A stretch of DNA of 64,000 nt from Charina bottae (taxonomy: Eukaryota; Chordata; Lepidosauria; Squamata; Charinaidae). The notes beneath the pieces were generated by a model. That model ran no database searches. It saw only the letters and a program-made list of their open reading frames with translations, and was not told the DNA's origin. Every line of letters starts with the position of its first letter. Position 1 is the stretch's first letter. A program made the translations under genes and the position numbers. Below, one piece after another: positions 32,736 through 42,682 of this stretch. The stretch is from NCBI GenBank assembly GCA_023362775.1, contig JALMGJ010000006.1:56069001-56133000 (forward strand). Reading direction: 5' to 3'.

Positions 32736-33238
32736 GGGGCGCGGTGGCTCAGCGGGTTAAACCGCTGAGCCGTTAGTCTGCCGACCATAACGTTGGCAGT
32801 TCGAATCCGCGTGGCGGGGTGAGCGCCCGTCACTAGCCCCAGCTCCAGCCCACCCAGCTGATCGAAAGCCCTGCAAGTAGATAAATGGGGACCACTCACG
32901 TGGGCCAATTTGCTGGCGTCCTTTTCGGAGGGTTGCCCTCGGACCGAGAAGAAGCTGGTTCCCGTGGATGGCGATGGAGGACGGCAGAGGACGGCGGAGC
33001 CCGAAAAACATCAACTTCCTGGACGTCAGCAGCCGGCTCTGAAGCAAAGGTTCCTGGGACATGTAGTCCGACCTGCGATTGAAGAGCCGGTTCCCTCACC
33101 CCTTCCCTAACCGCGCGGGTAATTAGAATCTGATTGTATAAATAATATATGTATGATGATTAATTGTAAGCCGCCTAGAGCCCTCCGCTTAGGGAGGGGA
33201 TAGGCGGGGTATAAATCAGATAAAAAATAAAAATAAAT
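32736..33238 (+). mobile_element. Composite tRNA-headed SINE with GCCGCCTAGAG tail
   Basis: The head GGGGCGCGGTGGCTCAGCGG and B box CAGTTCGAATCCGCG are tRNA-like. A GC-rich 300-bp body follows, and the element ends TAAGCCGCCTAGAGCCC, GGGGATAGGCGGGGTATAAA and an AAAATAAA tail. Short open frames inside are incidental. A tail of the same type is at 22036. Confidence 0.75.
33053..33071 (-). promoter_or_regulatory. ZNF143/Staf-like motif in the SINE body
   Basis: The reverse complement reads GGACTACATGTCCCAGGAAC, matching the ACTACAnnTCCCAG core of the SBS motif. It is a second transposon-borne copy, independent of the L2 site at 22186. Confidence 0.45.
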
Positions 33239-33339
33239 TACGTTTGGTTTTGGCTGAAGTTTAGTATTTTCTGGCAGCATGAACATTTTAACATTTTAAA
33301 GTAGCATCATCTCTCTGACAACTGGCAGACAACTACAAC

Positions 33340-34025
33340 CTCTTCCCTGTGGTATCTTTGTAGCACACAAACCGACAAAGTCCCTCCAAAACATCTTCAG
33401 TGAATTCAAGGGCCCAGGAACCAAAGAAGCAAAAACAAGAGTCATCTTCAACATAAAATGTAATGGCCACTATATAGGACAGACAGGTTGAAGACTAACA
33501 GGATGTATCCATAAACATCAGAAGTCAGAAGACATGATGAAAATTCCCTAATTTCTCAAGACATAGAAAATGGGGAAACTAATGACATTTTAGATCAAGT
33601 CAAATCCAAAAATGCTAGGGAATTCCTGGAAGCTTGGCGTTCTGACAAATCAGGCATCAAGGGACACATAGAGGTAAACCCCATCTATACACCATTTAAA
33701 AGACATAAGCAAAAGCCCAGGAAGCAAGCAAACACCCCAGAGTACATCCTCTGTAGTAACCAAAACCCAGATAATCAGGAAACAGCACCAGATAAACAAG
33801 TAGGGAAGAAACAATGCTCTAATCATGGAACCATCAAAGAGGTAACCACACCCCAACCAAGACTGGAAGGGCAAGCTACTGTATATAAACAGCCAACAAA
33901 CTCCACTCTTCCATGCATTGATGATGATACCTAGCCTGGTAATGAAATACAGTATGGGTAGGAAAATAACCAAGCTCAGAGAACACCAAGAACCCAACAG
34001 TTCAACCCTGAGCTACATATATTCT
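33340..34025 (+). pseudogene. Decayed Penelope-like GIY-YIG frame
   Basis: Translation gives IKCNGHYIGQTG then RLTGCIHKHQ near 33455-33515, a GIY-YIG nuclease core of the PLE type, followed by NAREFLEAWRSDKSGIKGHI and further C-terminal text. Stops occur every few tens of codons. It is a different and much older PLE lineage than the copy at 24.3-27.1 kb. Confidence 0.6.
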
Positions 34026-34406
34026 CTCCTATTGCATTGCAGTTTTGCTACCCTGAGTCACTTTTTATTGGATTTTTAAAAAAACATTTACATTGAAAAC
34101 CAGTAAAAACCCAACAGTTAATGCCTCAGGTGTCATTTGGAGGACATGCTTTGTTTCAGGGCCTTTTTTTTTTTGAACGGCAAGAAAGCTAAATTGGGGG
34201 GTATACCCTGTGGCTACGTGACCCTTCTAGTAGTTGCTGCTCAATTTTGATTTTTAATGTAACAAAATAGGGTTATTATTAAAATACATAGTGAGTAATT
34301 AATTGTATTTAATTTAAATTAATATATTTCATTTAGATTTAGGAGTAATAGTTCCTGGCATAGTCTGTAGGTTGAGTCATGGCAACTGGATTTCTTTCTT
34401 TTGGTT

Positions 34407-34442
34407 GAAACGTTTCGCTGCTTGTCCAAGTAGCTTCTTCAG
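34407..34442 (-). ncRNA. Hammerhead-like core, left arm of small PLE
   Basis: On the minus strand: CTGAAGA, GCTACTT-GGAC-AAGCAGC, GAAACGTTTC. Stem sequence differs from the 24-27 kb copies while the core boxes are unchanged. Confidence 0.42.
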
Positions 34443-34597
34443 TCTGGGCAAAAGTTGGTGATGTCTTACTCCCAAAGTAAGACAACCCAAAGAATATCTA
34501 CACCTCAATTGCCCAATTAACAAGCCAATCAGGTGTAAGGTCAATACAGCCACCCTGGAAGACATATATGGGGTCCCCTCACCAACGTTTGCCCAGA

Positions 34598-34633
34598 CTG
34601 AAGAAGCTACTTGGACAAGCAGCGAAACGTTTC
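34598..34633 (+). ncRNA. Hammerhead-like core, right arm of small PLE
   Basis: CTGAAGA, GCTACTT/AAGCAGC foldback, GAAACGTTTC, in inverted orientation relative to the left arm. Confidence 0.42.
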
Positions 34634-34781
34634 AACCAAAAGAAAGAAATCCAGTTGCCATGACTCAACCTACAGACAATTCCACCTGGATGACTGAGAA
34701 TCTTCATCAACAGTTCCTGGCATATTTTTCAAAGGCCAAGTTTGGTCTGCAACTGAAAAACCTTTACACAATCCTGTAGAT

Positions 34782-35013
34782 CAGAGCTTTCCAAACTGTG
34801 TGTCGCGACATGTTAGTATGTCGGCTGCAGTGTCTGGGTGTGTCGCGGCTGCTGCTGCCTCCGAGCCCTGCCAGGATTCCACGCAGGTCCTAGTGCCTGC
34901 CTTGTGCCCTGCTGTAAGAGTGTGTCACGAAATGATACCCTGCTGTAAGAGTGTCACAAAATGATGCATGCCTAAAAAGTGTGTCACCAACATGAAAAGT
35001 TTGGAAAGCTCTG
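34782..35013. mobile_element. hAT-type non-autonomous element
   Basis: CAGAGCTTTCCAAAC / GTTTGGAAAGCTCTG termini and an exact 8-bp duplication CTGTAGAT (34774-34781, 35014-35021). It holds one copy of the 61-bp-type unit that is expanded in the 15.1-kb sibling, plus a small local duplication of GCTGTAAGAGTGTCAC. Confidence 0.92.
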
Positions 35014-35024
35014 CTGTAGATAAA

Positions 35025-36345
35025 AGGTTAGGTAGGTAAAATTTGGAGGCACTGTGCATTGCTGTGCAAGTGACTCTTTTTTTTTGAGTGGTTATATGAT
35101 ACAGCTACTTCAGTCTAAATTCTGCAATTAAAGATGCATTTGTGTTATAATTGACCACACAATAACATAAACATTAATGAGACTTAAGGCAAGTTTGTCT
35201 TGATTCAAAGGATCTCTTGAGAAATAACTATGAATTATTACTGTAACTTTGACTAGAAAAGGTTTCAAGGAATGCCTGAAATCAATTCATCTAACTTATA
35301 CAGGTACCCCTCTAGCTAGGCTGCCTGTTGCCCTTCCATTATGTTTTCAACTTGAAAACAAGTTGGTTACCGTTGATTTGATGACTACAATAAATCCAAA
35401 GTCTTGGGGGTATCTCTTAATTTTGAGCTGAAAAGAATATCTAACATACTAGAGGCATCAATCCACATTCATGAAGGCTTTTCATGTCAAGAATGAAGGG
35501 CAGTTATTAAAGGTAAAGCATTGAGGACATGCCATTTCTATCAGCCAGCACAGTTTTCACACTGAATCTTGCAAGAGAACAGCAACAGAGGGAAACCACC
35601 ATCAGCTCAGAGAAACAGGCTTCTTAGAGCAATCTCCAAGGCAAATGGGCCATTTGGTCTCCTGGGACGTGGTTTATTGATGCTATTTTATAATGTTATT
35701 TAAGTGATGCATACAGCAGGAAAATGATTCCAAAAGGTAAGGAAAGATGAATTGTCACTGACATATAATTATTGTGAGCATATATCCCATCCACTTATGC
35801 AGGAGTTTCCCCCCATGTATATCTCCTTTATTCTCTTGTAATTGTTGTACAGTATTTAGTTAATCTAAACTAGGTTTGTTCAATTAAAAAAAGATAACTT
35901 TCCAAAATGAATCTATTAAATATTTTGTTAATAAAAGGAAAGTATTTTTGTATTAGGTTCTTGTACTAGTTTTACCTGTTTAATATAATTCTTAATAAAA
36001 TTACTGGAAAAATAAAAGGAAAGTTCTTTTTACTCACTTGTGATATCCTACAAGTGATATTCAAAGGGACTTCTTTTCTAGAATCCTTGTTTATTACAGA
36101 ACGTGTGTGAAGCACTGCCTCCTTTTCTTTTTAATATAATAAGTGATAATTGTCCCCCTTGGGCTCACCTTCCCTTCTGTTGCCTAAAACATACAAGTTG
36201 TTATCTCAATGAATTGGTTAGAAATGAGGACACGTGTTACTTTAAAACCAGACAGACAGAATTAATATAGCTCGATTTAACAGTCCCAAACATCTGCAAG
36301 ATAAACAGCAGGTAAAATACACCAGTTTTCTGTGGTTCTCCTTTA
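35025..36345. other. AT-rich sequence, nothing recognised
   Basis: No gene or assignable repeat. Confidence 0.4.
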
Positions 36346-36349
36346 CACA

Positions 36350-36524
36350 CTTTTTTTTTTTTTGCTCCCTGGTAACTGCATGGACTTGTTTTCTTGGCAA
36401 GATTTTCAGAAATGGTTTGCGCTTGCCTTCTTCCAAGGCCAAGAGGGAGTGACTGACCCAAAGTCAGAACTCACAGTCTCTCAGCTTCTAGCCTGGTGCC
36501 TTAACCACTACACCATAGTGGCCC
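36350..36524 (-). mobile_element. tRNA-derived MIR/CORE-like SINE, partly deleted
   Basis: Minus-strand head GTAGTGGTTAAGGCACCAGG with body text TCTTGCCAAGAAAACAAG, the same family as 3.9 kb. An internal deletion removes the stretch around the B box. It abuts the CCTT microsatellite. Confidence 0.7.
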
Positions 36525-36618
36525 TTCCTTCCTTCCTTCCTTCCTTCCTTCCTTCCTTCCTTCCTTCCTTCCTTCCTTCCTTCCTTCCTTCCTTCCTTCC
36601 TTCCTTCCTTCCTTCCTT
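36524..36618. repeat. (CCTT)n microsatellite
   Basis: About 23 uninterrupted CCTT units; length and purity suggest high mutability. Confidence 0.98.
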
Positions 36619-36668
36619 TTATATATTTTCTGCAAGATCTAAATATGGCATATTTATATACTGTATAT

Positions 36669-36940
36669 CAGAGCTTTCCAAACTGTGTGTCGCCACACAA
36701 AAGTGTGTCGCCACACACAGAGTGGTGTGTCGCCACACCACCTGGAAGCGGCGGTGCGCACGTGCACGGCGGCAGCAGCAGCGGCGCGGGATCAGTGCTT
36801 CCACGTTTTAGTGGAGGCTGCTGCCACCACCGTGCACGCGCGCGCCGCCGCACCCCCCCGCACCGCCGCCGTACTGCCGCTGCCGTACTGCCGCCGCCGC
36901 CGCTGGTGTGTCGCCAGCGGCGGCACTTTGGAAAGCCCTG
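36669..36940. mobile_element. hAT-type non-autonomous element (GCC-rich core)
   Basis: CAGAGCTTTCCAAAC at the left and ACTTTGGAAAGCCCTG at the right, with CTGTATAT / ATATATAT flanks (6 of 8). The core is GCC-repeat and CpG rich, like the copy at 12.2 kb. Overlapping open frames on both strands are composition artefacts. Confidence 0.8.
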
Positions 36941-37349
36941 ATATATATGTTATACATATAACAACAAAAAACAACAAAAAGCACTTTTTCCTGCAATTTT
37001 TACCCTGACAAGAACAATCCCGTCAGGGCGGGCTGGGATGAAAGAGAGTGGCAGGCTCAGAGTTACCCAAGCATCTTCTAACGCTGAGGATGTACTTGAA
37101 CATGAGTCTAACAGTACCGTTTTATACTTATTTAACTCAAAAGTAAGCCCATTGGGTTAAATTTACCTGGGTTTATTCCAAACAATCTTTCTAGCTCTTC
37201 ACCTTTTTTACATTCAATTTTCTTTTAAAGGGTGGCATAGAAAACTGTTCATGTGGCAAAACAAGCTTGTTTGAGTCCTTTCTACCTAAGTTTGAAACTT
37301 CATTTTTTCTCCCTGATTATGCCCAGGGTTTTGTTACTCTCCAGGAAAG

Positions 37350-37540
37350 TATCCATAATTGGGTTGCTTAGTTTTGGCTTAGCATGTTGTGTGAACTCAG
37401 CCATTGTGACTGTTCAACCAGGATTTATGGCTTAAGATGGGCAGGCATAGTTGGTTGTGTCTTATTCAATGTCTCCACATAAGCAAACCATGAATTGCAT
37501 GATGTATGAACCCAGCAATTGTGTTAGGGGGAGAAGATAT
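37350..37540. repeat. Unclassified dispersed repeat, copy A
   Basis: TTTGGCTTAGCATGTTGTGT then AACTCAGCCATTGTGA recurs in diverged form near 38190, 46350 (reverse), 51960 and 56420 (reverse). The family is recognised only by comparison within the window. Confidence 0.45.
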
Positions 37541-38164
37541 AATCCAAAACCACCCAAAGTTTGGAATTAAAAAGTATAAAAAGAATTTCCATGCACATGT
37601 ATAATTGGTTTACATTTATATGGACTCTGAAAAAAAACTGTGTGCCACATTGATTAGGCTCTTCTATTCATCAGATCACCTTTATCAATTATTCACTTTA
37701 GAAGCAAAATATAAATCACTTGAAAGAGTTCCTTATATACTTTTGACCCTAATACATATTCCAAAAGACAACTCTTGTCTAATTCATTTCCTTACTTTGC
37801 AGCTGAATTATGTCACTTCAAGTATATCAACAGGAACTGTGCACCTGTTTTTCTGTGGCAGACCTCTGGTCTTAATTCCCTACTTCTGTAAGGCCTCATT
37901 TATTTTAGCACATAGTAACTTGTGCCCCAACAATGAGCAATATTCACAGTGAACTCTGTTTTGGACCGTTTTGGCTAGGTATATGAATTAATATATATAC
38001 AAGCTCTGAAAGATCCCAAGTCTGTTAATTACAAGGAATTTCCAAATGCTTCTTTATAAATAGACCAGACGAGTTTAGGAAATTAACCATCTCCAGGCAT
38101 TGCAAGAAGTATCTTACTAGATACTTTGTTCATCGCTGTCTTGAGTTCACAGAACGTACTAGGC

Positions 38165-38288
38165 TAAAAATAGCTGGCTTGCCTGCCAGTTTAGTGTGTT
38201 GTGCAAACCCAGCTGTTGTGATTAGTTTATGATTCAATGGGTTGTATAGATCTGAGCAGTGGTTATTTCAGTGGATCATGGTTTAGTT
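38165..38288. repeat. Unclassified dispersed repeat, copy B
   Basis: TTTAGTGTGTTGTGCAAACC and CAGCTGTTGTGATTAG match copy A. It is the target into which the GC-rich hAT element inserted; the family text appears to resume at 41206. Confidence 0.45.
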
Positions 38289-38355
38289 CAGGGGTCGGCA
38301 AACTTTTTTTGCCGGGAGCCATTTTGACATGCTCGTGCACATTTTGAAGTGCTCG

Positions 38356-38530
38356 AGAGCCAGGGGGCGGGGTTTGCGGGCGGGGGCCAATCGTGTGGAA
38401 GGGGGCGGGGTTTCGGGCGGGAGCCAATCGCGTGGAAGGGGGCGGGTTTTGCGGGCGGGAGCCAATCGCGTGGAAGGGGGTGGGGTTTGCGGGCGGGAGC
38501 CAATCACGTGGAAGGGGGCGGGGGCTCACG
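38356..38530 (+). promoter_or_regulatory. GC-box/CCAAT tandem array in hAT element
   Basis: GCCAAT recurs at 38386, 38423, 38461 and 38499 (37-38 bp period), each paired with a GGGGGCGGGG-type GC box; the last unit adds a CACGTG E-box. One more unit is at the element's other end (41066-41115). The motifs match NF-Y and Sp1 sites; activity is inferred. Confidence 0.6.
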
Positions 38531-38651
38531 GAGGGAGGGGGTGCAGCCAGCGGCTCCGCGCAGCGAGGGGCTCCGCGAACCCGCCCCGGCCGCCCCACCG
38601 GGAGTGGCGGAGAAACAGCTGCCACCCTCCGCTCCCCAGAATATCGTGGGG

Positions 38652-39048
38652 CAAAGGGAAACCTGCCCGGAGGGGTCATCAGGAGCACAGGATCCGGCCC
38701 CAGCCCAGCCCGGCCCGCAGCTTCGGCGCCCTCTCCTCACCATCGCGAAAGTCCCAGGCAACGGCGGGGGCATGTTCGACCTGCTCGTGCAGCACGGGGC
38801 GGCCGCCCCCGGAGACTCCGCAGCCCCCCGGCTGCAGCTCTTCCACTGCTTCTCCTCCTCTCTGGCAGCCGGGGGGCCGCGGAGTCTCCGGGGGCGGCCG
38901 CCCCGTGCTGCACGAGCAGGTCGAACATGTCCCCGCCGTCGCCTGGGACGTTCGCGATGGCGAGGGGAGGGCGCCGAAGCTGCGGGCTGGGCTGGGCTGG
39001 GGCCGGATCCTGTGCTCCTGATGACCCCTCCGGGCAGGTTTCCCTTTG
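38652..39048. repeat. Inverted repeat, 184-bp arms
   Basis: Arms 38652-38835 and 38865-39048 are near-perfect reverse complements around a 29-bp loop; both have equal length and only scattered mismatches. They lie within the GC-rich hAT element. Confidence 0.9.
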
Positions 39049-39454
39049 TCGTGGGGCAAACCTTCACCCTGCACCGCCCTGCCGCTCGCGTCCCGGGCGG
39101 GCGAGGCATGGAGAGAAGGGGAGACGGAGGGGCTCCCTCTCCAGCCTCTGTGCCCCTTCAGGCCCGTCTCTGCGAGGCCCGGCGCGGCAGGGAGGCGCTG
39201 CTGGCCTACCCGGAGGGCCTCCCGCGGCCGCTTCTCCAAGGCGGGTTGCAGAGCGCGCGCTGCGCCCACGGGAACGCCTGGTCCCTCCGCTCCCTCCAGC
39301 TCCGCCAGCAGCGCCACCCTCCCCATCCTGCCGCTCGGCAAACCTCCGCCGGCTCCGTCCCCCCGCCGCCACCGCCCCAGCCAGGCCCCCTGCGCCGCCC
39401 TGCCACTCGCGTCCTGGGACGCGGTGCTGTCGGAGGCGGCGCAGGAGCGGCTGC

Positions 39455-41010
39455 AGGGGCAACGTGTGTGTGAGAGAGTCAGCTCCGGGGGTTGCGGGGA
39501 GGGGGAGGCTGTGTTTTCTCCCTTTGGGTTGCAAACGGCCTTGCATGCGGGCCTGATCAAAGCCAAAACGCTTTTTTTTTTTGAAACACGGCACAGGAGC
39601 GGCTGCAGGGGCAACGTGTGTGCGTGAGAGTCATCTCCGGGGGTTGCGGTGAGGGGGAGGCTGTGTTTCCCCCCTTTGGGTTGCAAACGGCTTTGCATGT
39701 GGGCCTGATCAAAGCCAAAACGCTTTTTTTTTTTTGAAACGCGGCCCAGGAGGCGGCGCAGGAGCGGCTGCAGGGGCAACGTGTGTGCGTGAGAGTCAGC
39801 TCCGGGGGTTGCGGGGAGGGGGAGGCTGTGTTTCCCCCCTTTGGGTTGCAAACGGCCTTGCATGCGGGCCTGATCCATGTTGCTGCCATCATTTTAAAAA
39901 ACAAATGGCACTTGTGGGGGGGGGGGAAGGCATCTTGTATTAATTTTAGGGGGGGAAAGAAGGCAAAGGCGAGAGAGCAATAGGCGCATGGAAGTTTTGA
40001 AGAGAGAGCGACCAATTCTTGAACGCGAAAGGTACACGTTGGAAGATGGAGATCCACAGGGGTGGTTGTCAAGACAGGAATTCAGACCTAGAAATCCTAT
40101 GTTGGGCTCGGGGCCAGCGAGGAGGAGGGAGAAGGAAGAGGAGACAGAAGGGGAAACGGAGAAGGAATTTTTAGGAAAAGGGAAAAGAGAGAAATGTGGC
40201 CCAGGACGCGGCGCGCGTGAGAGTCATCTCCGGGGGTTGCGGGGAGGGGGAGGCTGTGTTTCCCCCCTTTGGGTTGCAAACGGCCTTGCATGTAAAGCCG
40301 TTTGCAACCCAAAGGGGGGAAACACAGCCTCCCCCTCCCCGCAACCCCCGGAGCCGACTCTCACGCACACATGTTGCCCCTGCAGCCGCTCCTGTGCCGC
40401 GTTTCAAAAAAAAAAGCGTTTTGGCTTTGATCAGGCCCGCGTGCAAGGCCGTTTGCAACCCAAAGGGGGGAAACACAGCCTCCCCCTCCCCGCAACCCCC
40501 GGAGCTGACTCTCACGCACACACATTGCCCCTGCAGCCGCTCCTGCGCCGCGTTTCAAAAAAAAAAAGCGTTTTGGCTTTGATCAGGCCCGCATGCAAGG
40601 CCGTTTGCAACCCAAAGGGGGGAAACACAGCCTCCCCCTCCCCGCAAGCCCCGGAGCTGACTCTCACACACACACGTTGCCCCTGCAGCCGCTCCTGCGC
40701 CGCGTTTAAAAAAAAAAAGCGTTTTGGCTTTGATCAGGCCCGCATGCAAGGCCGTTTGCAACCCAAAGGGGGGAAACACAGCCTCCCCCTCCCCGCAACC
40801 CCCGGAGCTGACTCTCACGCACACACATTGCCCCTGCAGCCACTCCTGCGCCGCGTTTCAAAAAAAAAAGCGTTTTGGCTTTGATCAGGCCCGCGTGCAA
40901 GGCCGTTTGCAACCCAAAGGGGGGAAACACAGCCTCCCCCTCCCCGCAACCCCCGGAGCTGACTCTCACGCACACACGTTGCCCCTGCAGCCGCTCCTGC
41001 GCCGCCTCCG
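39455..41010. repeat. 151-bp unit array in both orientations
   Basis: Forward units (TTGCAAACGGCCTTGCAT at about 39530, 39685, 39847 and 40273) and five reverse units (GCCGTTTGCAACCC at 40297, 40448, 40600, 40751, 40902; 151-152 bp spacing) face each other. Each unit has a T/A tract with GCGTTTTGGC. The centre is a hairpin with 68-bp arms (40217-40284, 40297-40364) and a 12-base loop. Confidence 0.92.
39895..40200 (+). other. Coding-like purine-rich insert between arrays
   Basis: This 300-bp stretch differs from its surroundings and is open in one frame: MEVLKRERPILERERYTLED, then GDPQGWLSRQEFRPRN and a charged RRREKEEETEGETEKE run. It may be a captured gene fragment or a piece of another element. 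No family is recognised. Confidence 0.35.
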
Positions 41011-41205
41011 ACAGCGCCTGGGCCAGCAGCGCCTCCCTGCCGCGCCGGGCCTCGCTCAGTGCGAGAGCCAGGGGGCGGGGTTTGCGGGCAGGGGCCAATC
41101 GCGTGGAAGGGGCGGGGGTGAGTTCAGCTGCGGAAGAGCCACACTCAAGGGGCCAAAGAGCCGCATCTGGCTCGCGAGCCGCCATTTCCGACCCTTGGTT
41201 TAGTT

Positions 41206-41580
41206 GATCATGAATTATAGTGCTGTGCAGAGAGCTACCAGATCTGAGCTGCAGTACTCAGATGACCACTAGATGGAAACAAAGAGTTAAAGTATTCTAA
41301 ATCTCCAAGTTACAGCTTGGATTTTTGTAGGCCATATCTGGTGGAACCCTTAAGTATGTAGACCCAGCCATTTTGATTTTAGTTATAGTCAATACAGAAC
41401 AAACAGGACTTTCATAACTGTGATTAGATAATGAAATGTGCATAGGGTTAGTGATTTAACTTCATTGGTTTAAAGGGGATTTCTCTTTAAATCTTCCAGA
41501 TGTGCAAGACTGCATGATTGAGCAGGTACCCTTGTGTTCACAAGATTTGTTAAGTTCTGTATTTGGAGTTTTCAGTAGGA
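41206..41580. other. Flank of hAT insertion; unassigned
   Basis: The first about 190 bases continue the dispersed repeat of 38165-38288; the remainder is AT-rich with nothing recognised. Confidence 0.35.
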
Positions 41581-41614
41581 AGCTTCAATACAATTTCCTT
41601 TATTTTTTACCAAG

Positions 41615-41700
41615 AACTGGACCGAAGAGAGAAATCCTTGGTGGAAGTGCTGAAAACTCTCCAATTTGATAGACGAGAGTGTGTCAGGAGGTTCAGCTGA
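41615..41700 (+). CDS. Candidate terminal coding exon, gene unknown
   Basis: A pyrimidine tract and acceptor (TTTCCTTTATTTTTTACCAAG, ending at 41614) precede an open segment reading LDRREKSLVEVLKTLQFDRR and ECVRRFS, then TGA at 41698-41700. The first codon is split across the intron. The text is charged and amphipathic, suggesting a helical C-terminus, and does not resemble any retroelement here. AT-rich sequence with possible poly(A) signals (ATTAAA at about 42143) follows. It could be the last exon of a gene starting at the CpG island, an alternative end, or chance. Confidence 0.35.
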
Positions 41701-41709
41701 CTTTCAGCC

Positions 41710-42680
41710 ACCTATGATAATTATCTTATACAGTACTGCACCCTTGAAAGATGAATTCTTCTTATGGCTCACTCATAACACCATGTAAAAACATTTTGAA
41801 TTTCTTTTTTGGCTCCTTTCTTTTTAGATGCTGCAAAGGCCTGATCTACCTAAAGACTTCCCCCACCCAGCGATTTCCCACTGAATCTGCAATTTTTCAT
41901 TTTAAAAGTTCTTCCTGATCTTCATGAGGATGTTGGCTGATACTGTAATGGTTTGATGGGTATTATTACAGCATTTTAAATAATGGTTGCAATTTAAGAA
42001 TAATGTAGTTGTTTTCAAACACGTAATAATTTGATACTGCTCTGCTTTAAGGCTCTCTGAGTTTTGATGGGCTGGAGATAAATTAGTAAAGAAAAAAAAC
42101 ATAGGGCAGATACTCAACAAAATCCCATATAGATTGAAGAGCATTAAAGAAATAATAGTGTCCACAAGTGCTATCCAAGATTGAGTTGGTTTTAGAATAA
42201 AGAAAAGAAGCCAGACATGGTTGTAATTATTTTTCACAACCCTTTTGATGTTTCCTGTTTTTTCCAATACTATCTGCAAATTTGTGGTCACTATGAGTTC
42301 CCCCCAAATGAGAGGCTGCTAAGTAGGTAATTGAGAGAGATGCAGGCCTCCTTTTAATTACACTGCACCCATGAGTGTCCATCCTGTCTTTTAACTGAAG
42401 GAGCTGGCAGCTTCTTAAGGCAATGACTGTGTAAAGCTTCCTGCAAGTCGAACTGGGCACACCTTCACTAGAACAATACATAATGTTTGAGCGGTAGGGT
42501 GTGGCACTGCTAAATAACAGCACATTGTGCAACAGATGATTGAACTTTTCCAATGATGTTGTCCTCATATTCTTCTTAACCCTGGCAGTTAGCAGAAGGC
42601 CACTGGAAGCCTTCATCCCATTGTCCAGGAAAAAGTATCATGTCAAAGGAAACATTAGCTTGGTTGGCCAGACAAGAAGC
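41710..42680. other. Unassigned sequence
   Basis: If 41615-41700 is a terminal exon, part of this would be its 3' UTR. A 129-codon minus frame (42227-42616) has no family signal. Confidence 0.35.
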
Positions 42681-42682
42681 AT

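Larger units (their letters stand above)
34363..34711. mobile_element. Small Penelope-derived inverted-arm insertion
   Basis: A 12-13 bp duplication AGTTCCTGGCAT (34350-34361, 34712-34723) flanks two inverted arms of about 99 bp (34363-34461 and 34579-34678) around a 117-bp centre. Both arms carry the PLE 3' region with the hammerhead-like core. The right end has the full terminus (CACCTGGATGACTGAGAATC) and the left lacks it. No coding frame. Confidence 0.88.
38289..41197. mobile_element. Large GC-rich hAT-type composite element
   Basis: Termini CAGGGGTCGGCAAAC / ATTTCCGACCCTTG are flanked by an exact 8-bp duplication GTTTAGTT (38281-38288, 41198-41205). The 2909-bp interior is strongly GC- and CpG-rich and has no transposase. 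In order: a 37-38 bp GC-box/CCAAT array, a 184-bp-arm inverted repeat, a GC-rich unique part, direct 150-bp units, a purine-rich coding-like insert (39890-40200), a 68-bp-arm hairpin and five reversed 151-bp units. Long open frames on all phases are a by-product of composition. Class is inferred from ends and duplication length. Confidence 0.85.

Noticed and set aside
32736..32830. Possible functional tRNA gene (A and B boxes present)
   Set aside because: No foldable cloverleaf with an anticodon loop and mature 3' end; the boxes belong to a SINE head, as do those at 10.2, 28.4, 53.7, 59.3 and 61.3 kb.
33650..33997. 115-codon minus-strand frame resembling a membrane protein
   Set aside because: It is antisense to the decayed PLE GIY-YIG region; the hydrophobic runs are the complement of A-rich coding text.
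38263..41207. Numerous long open frames (up to 399 codons) on both strands
   Set aside because: They overlap in every phase, follow the 37-, 151- and 184-bp repeat structure and come from stop-poor GC-rich DNA inside a hAT element.
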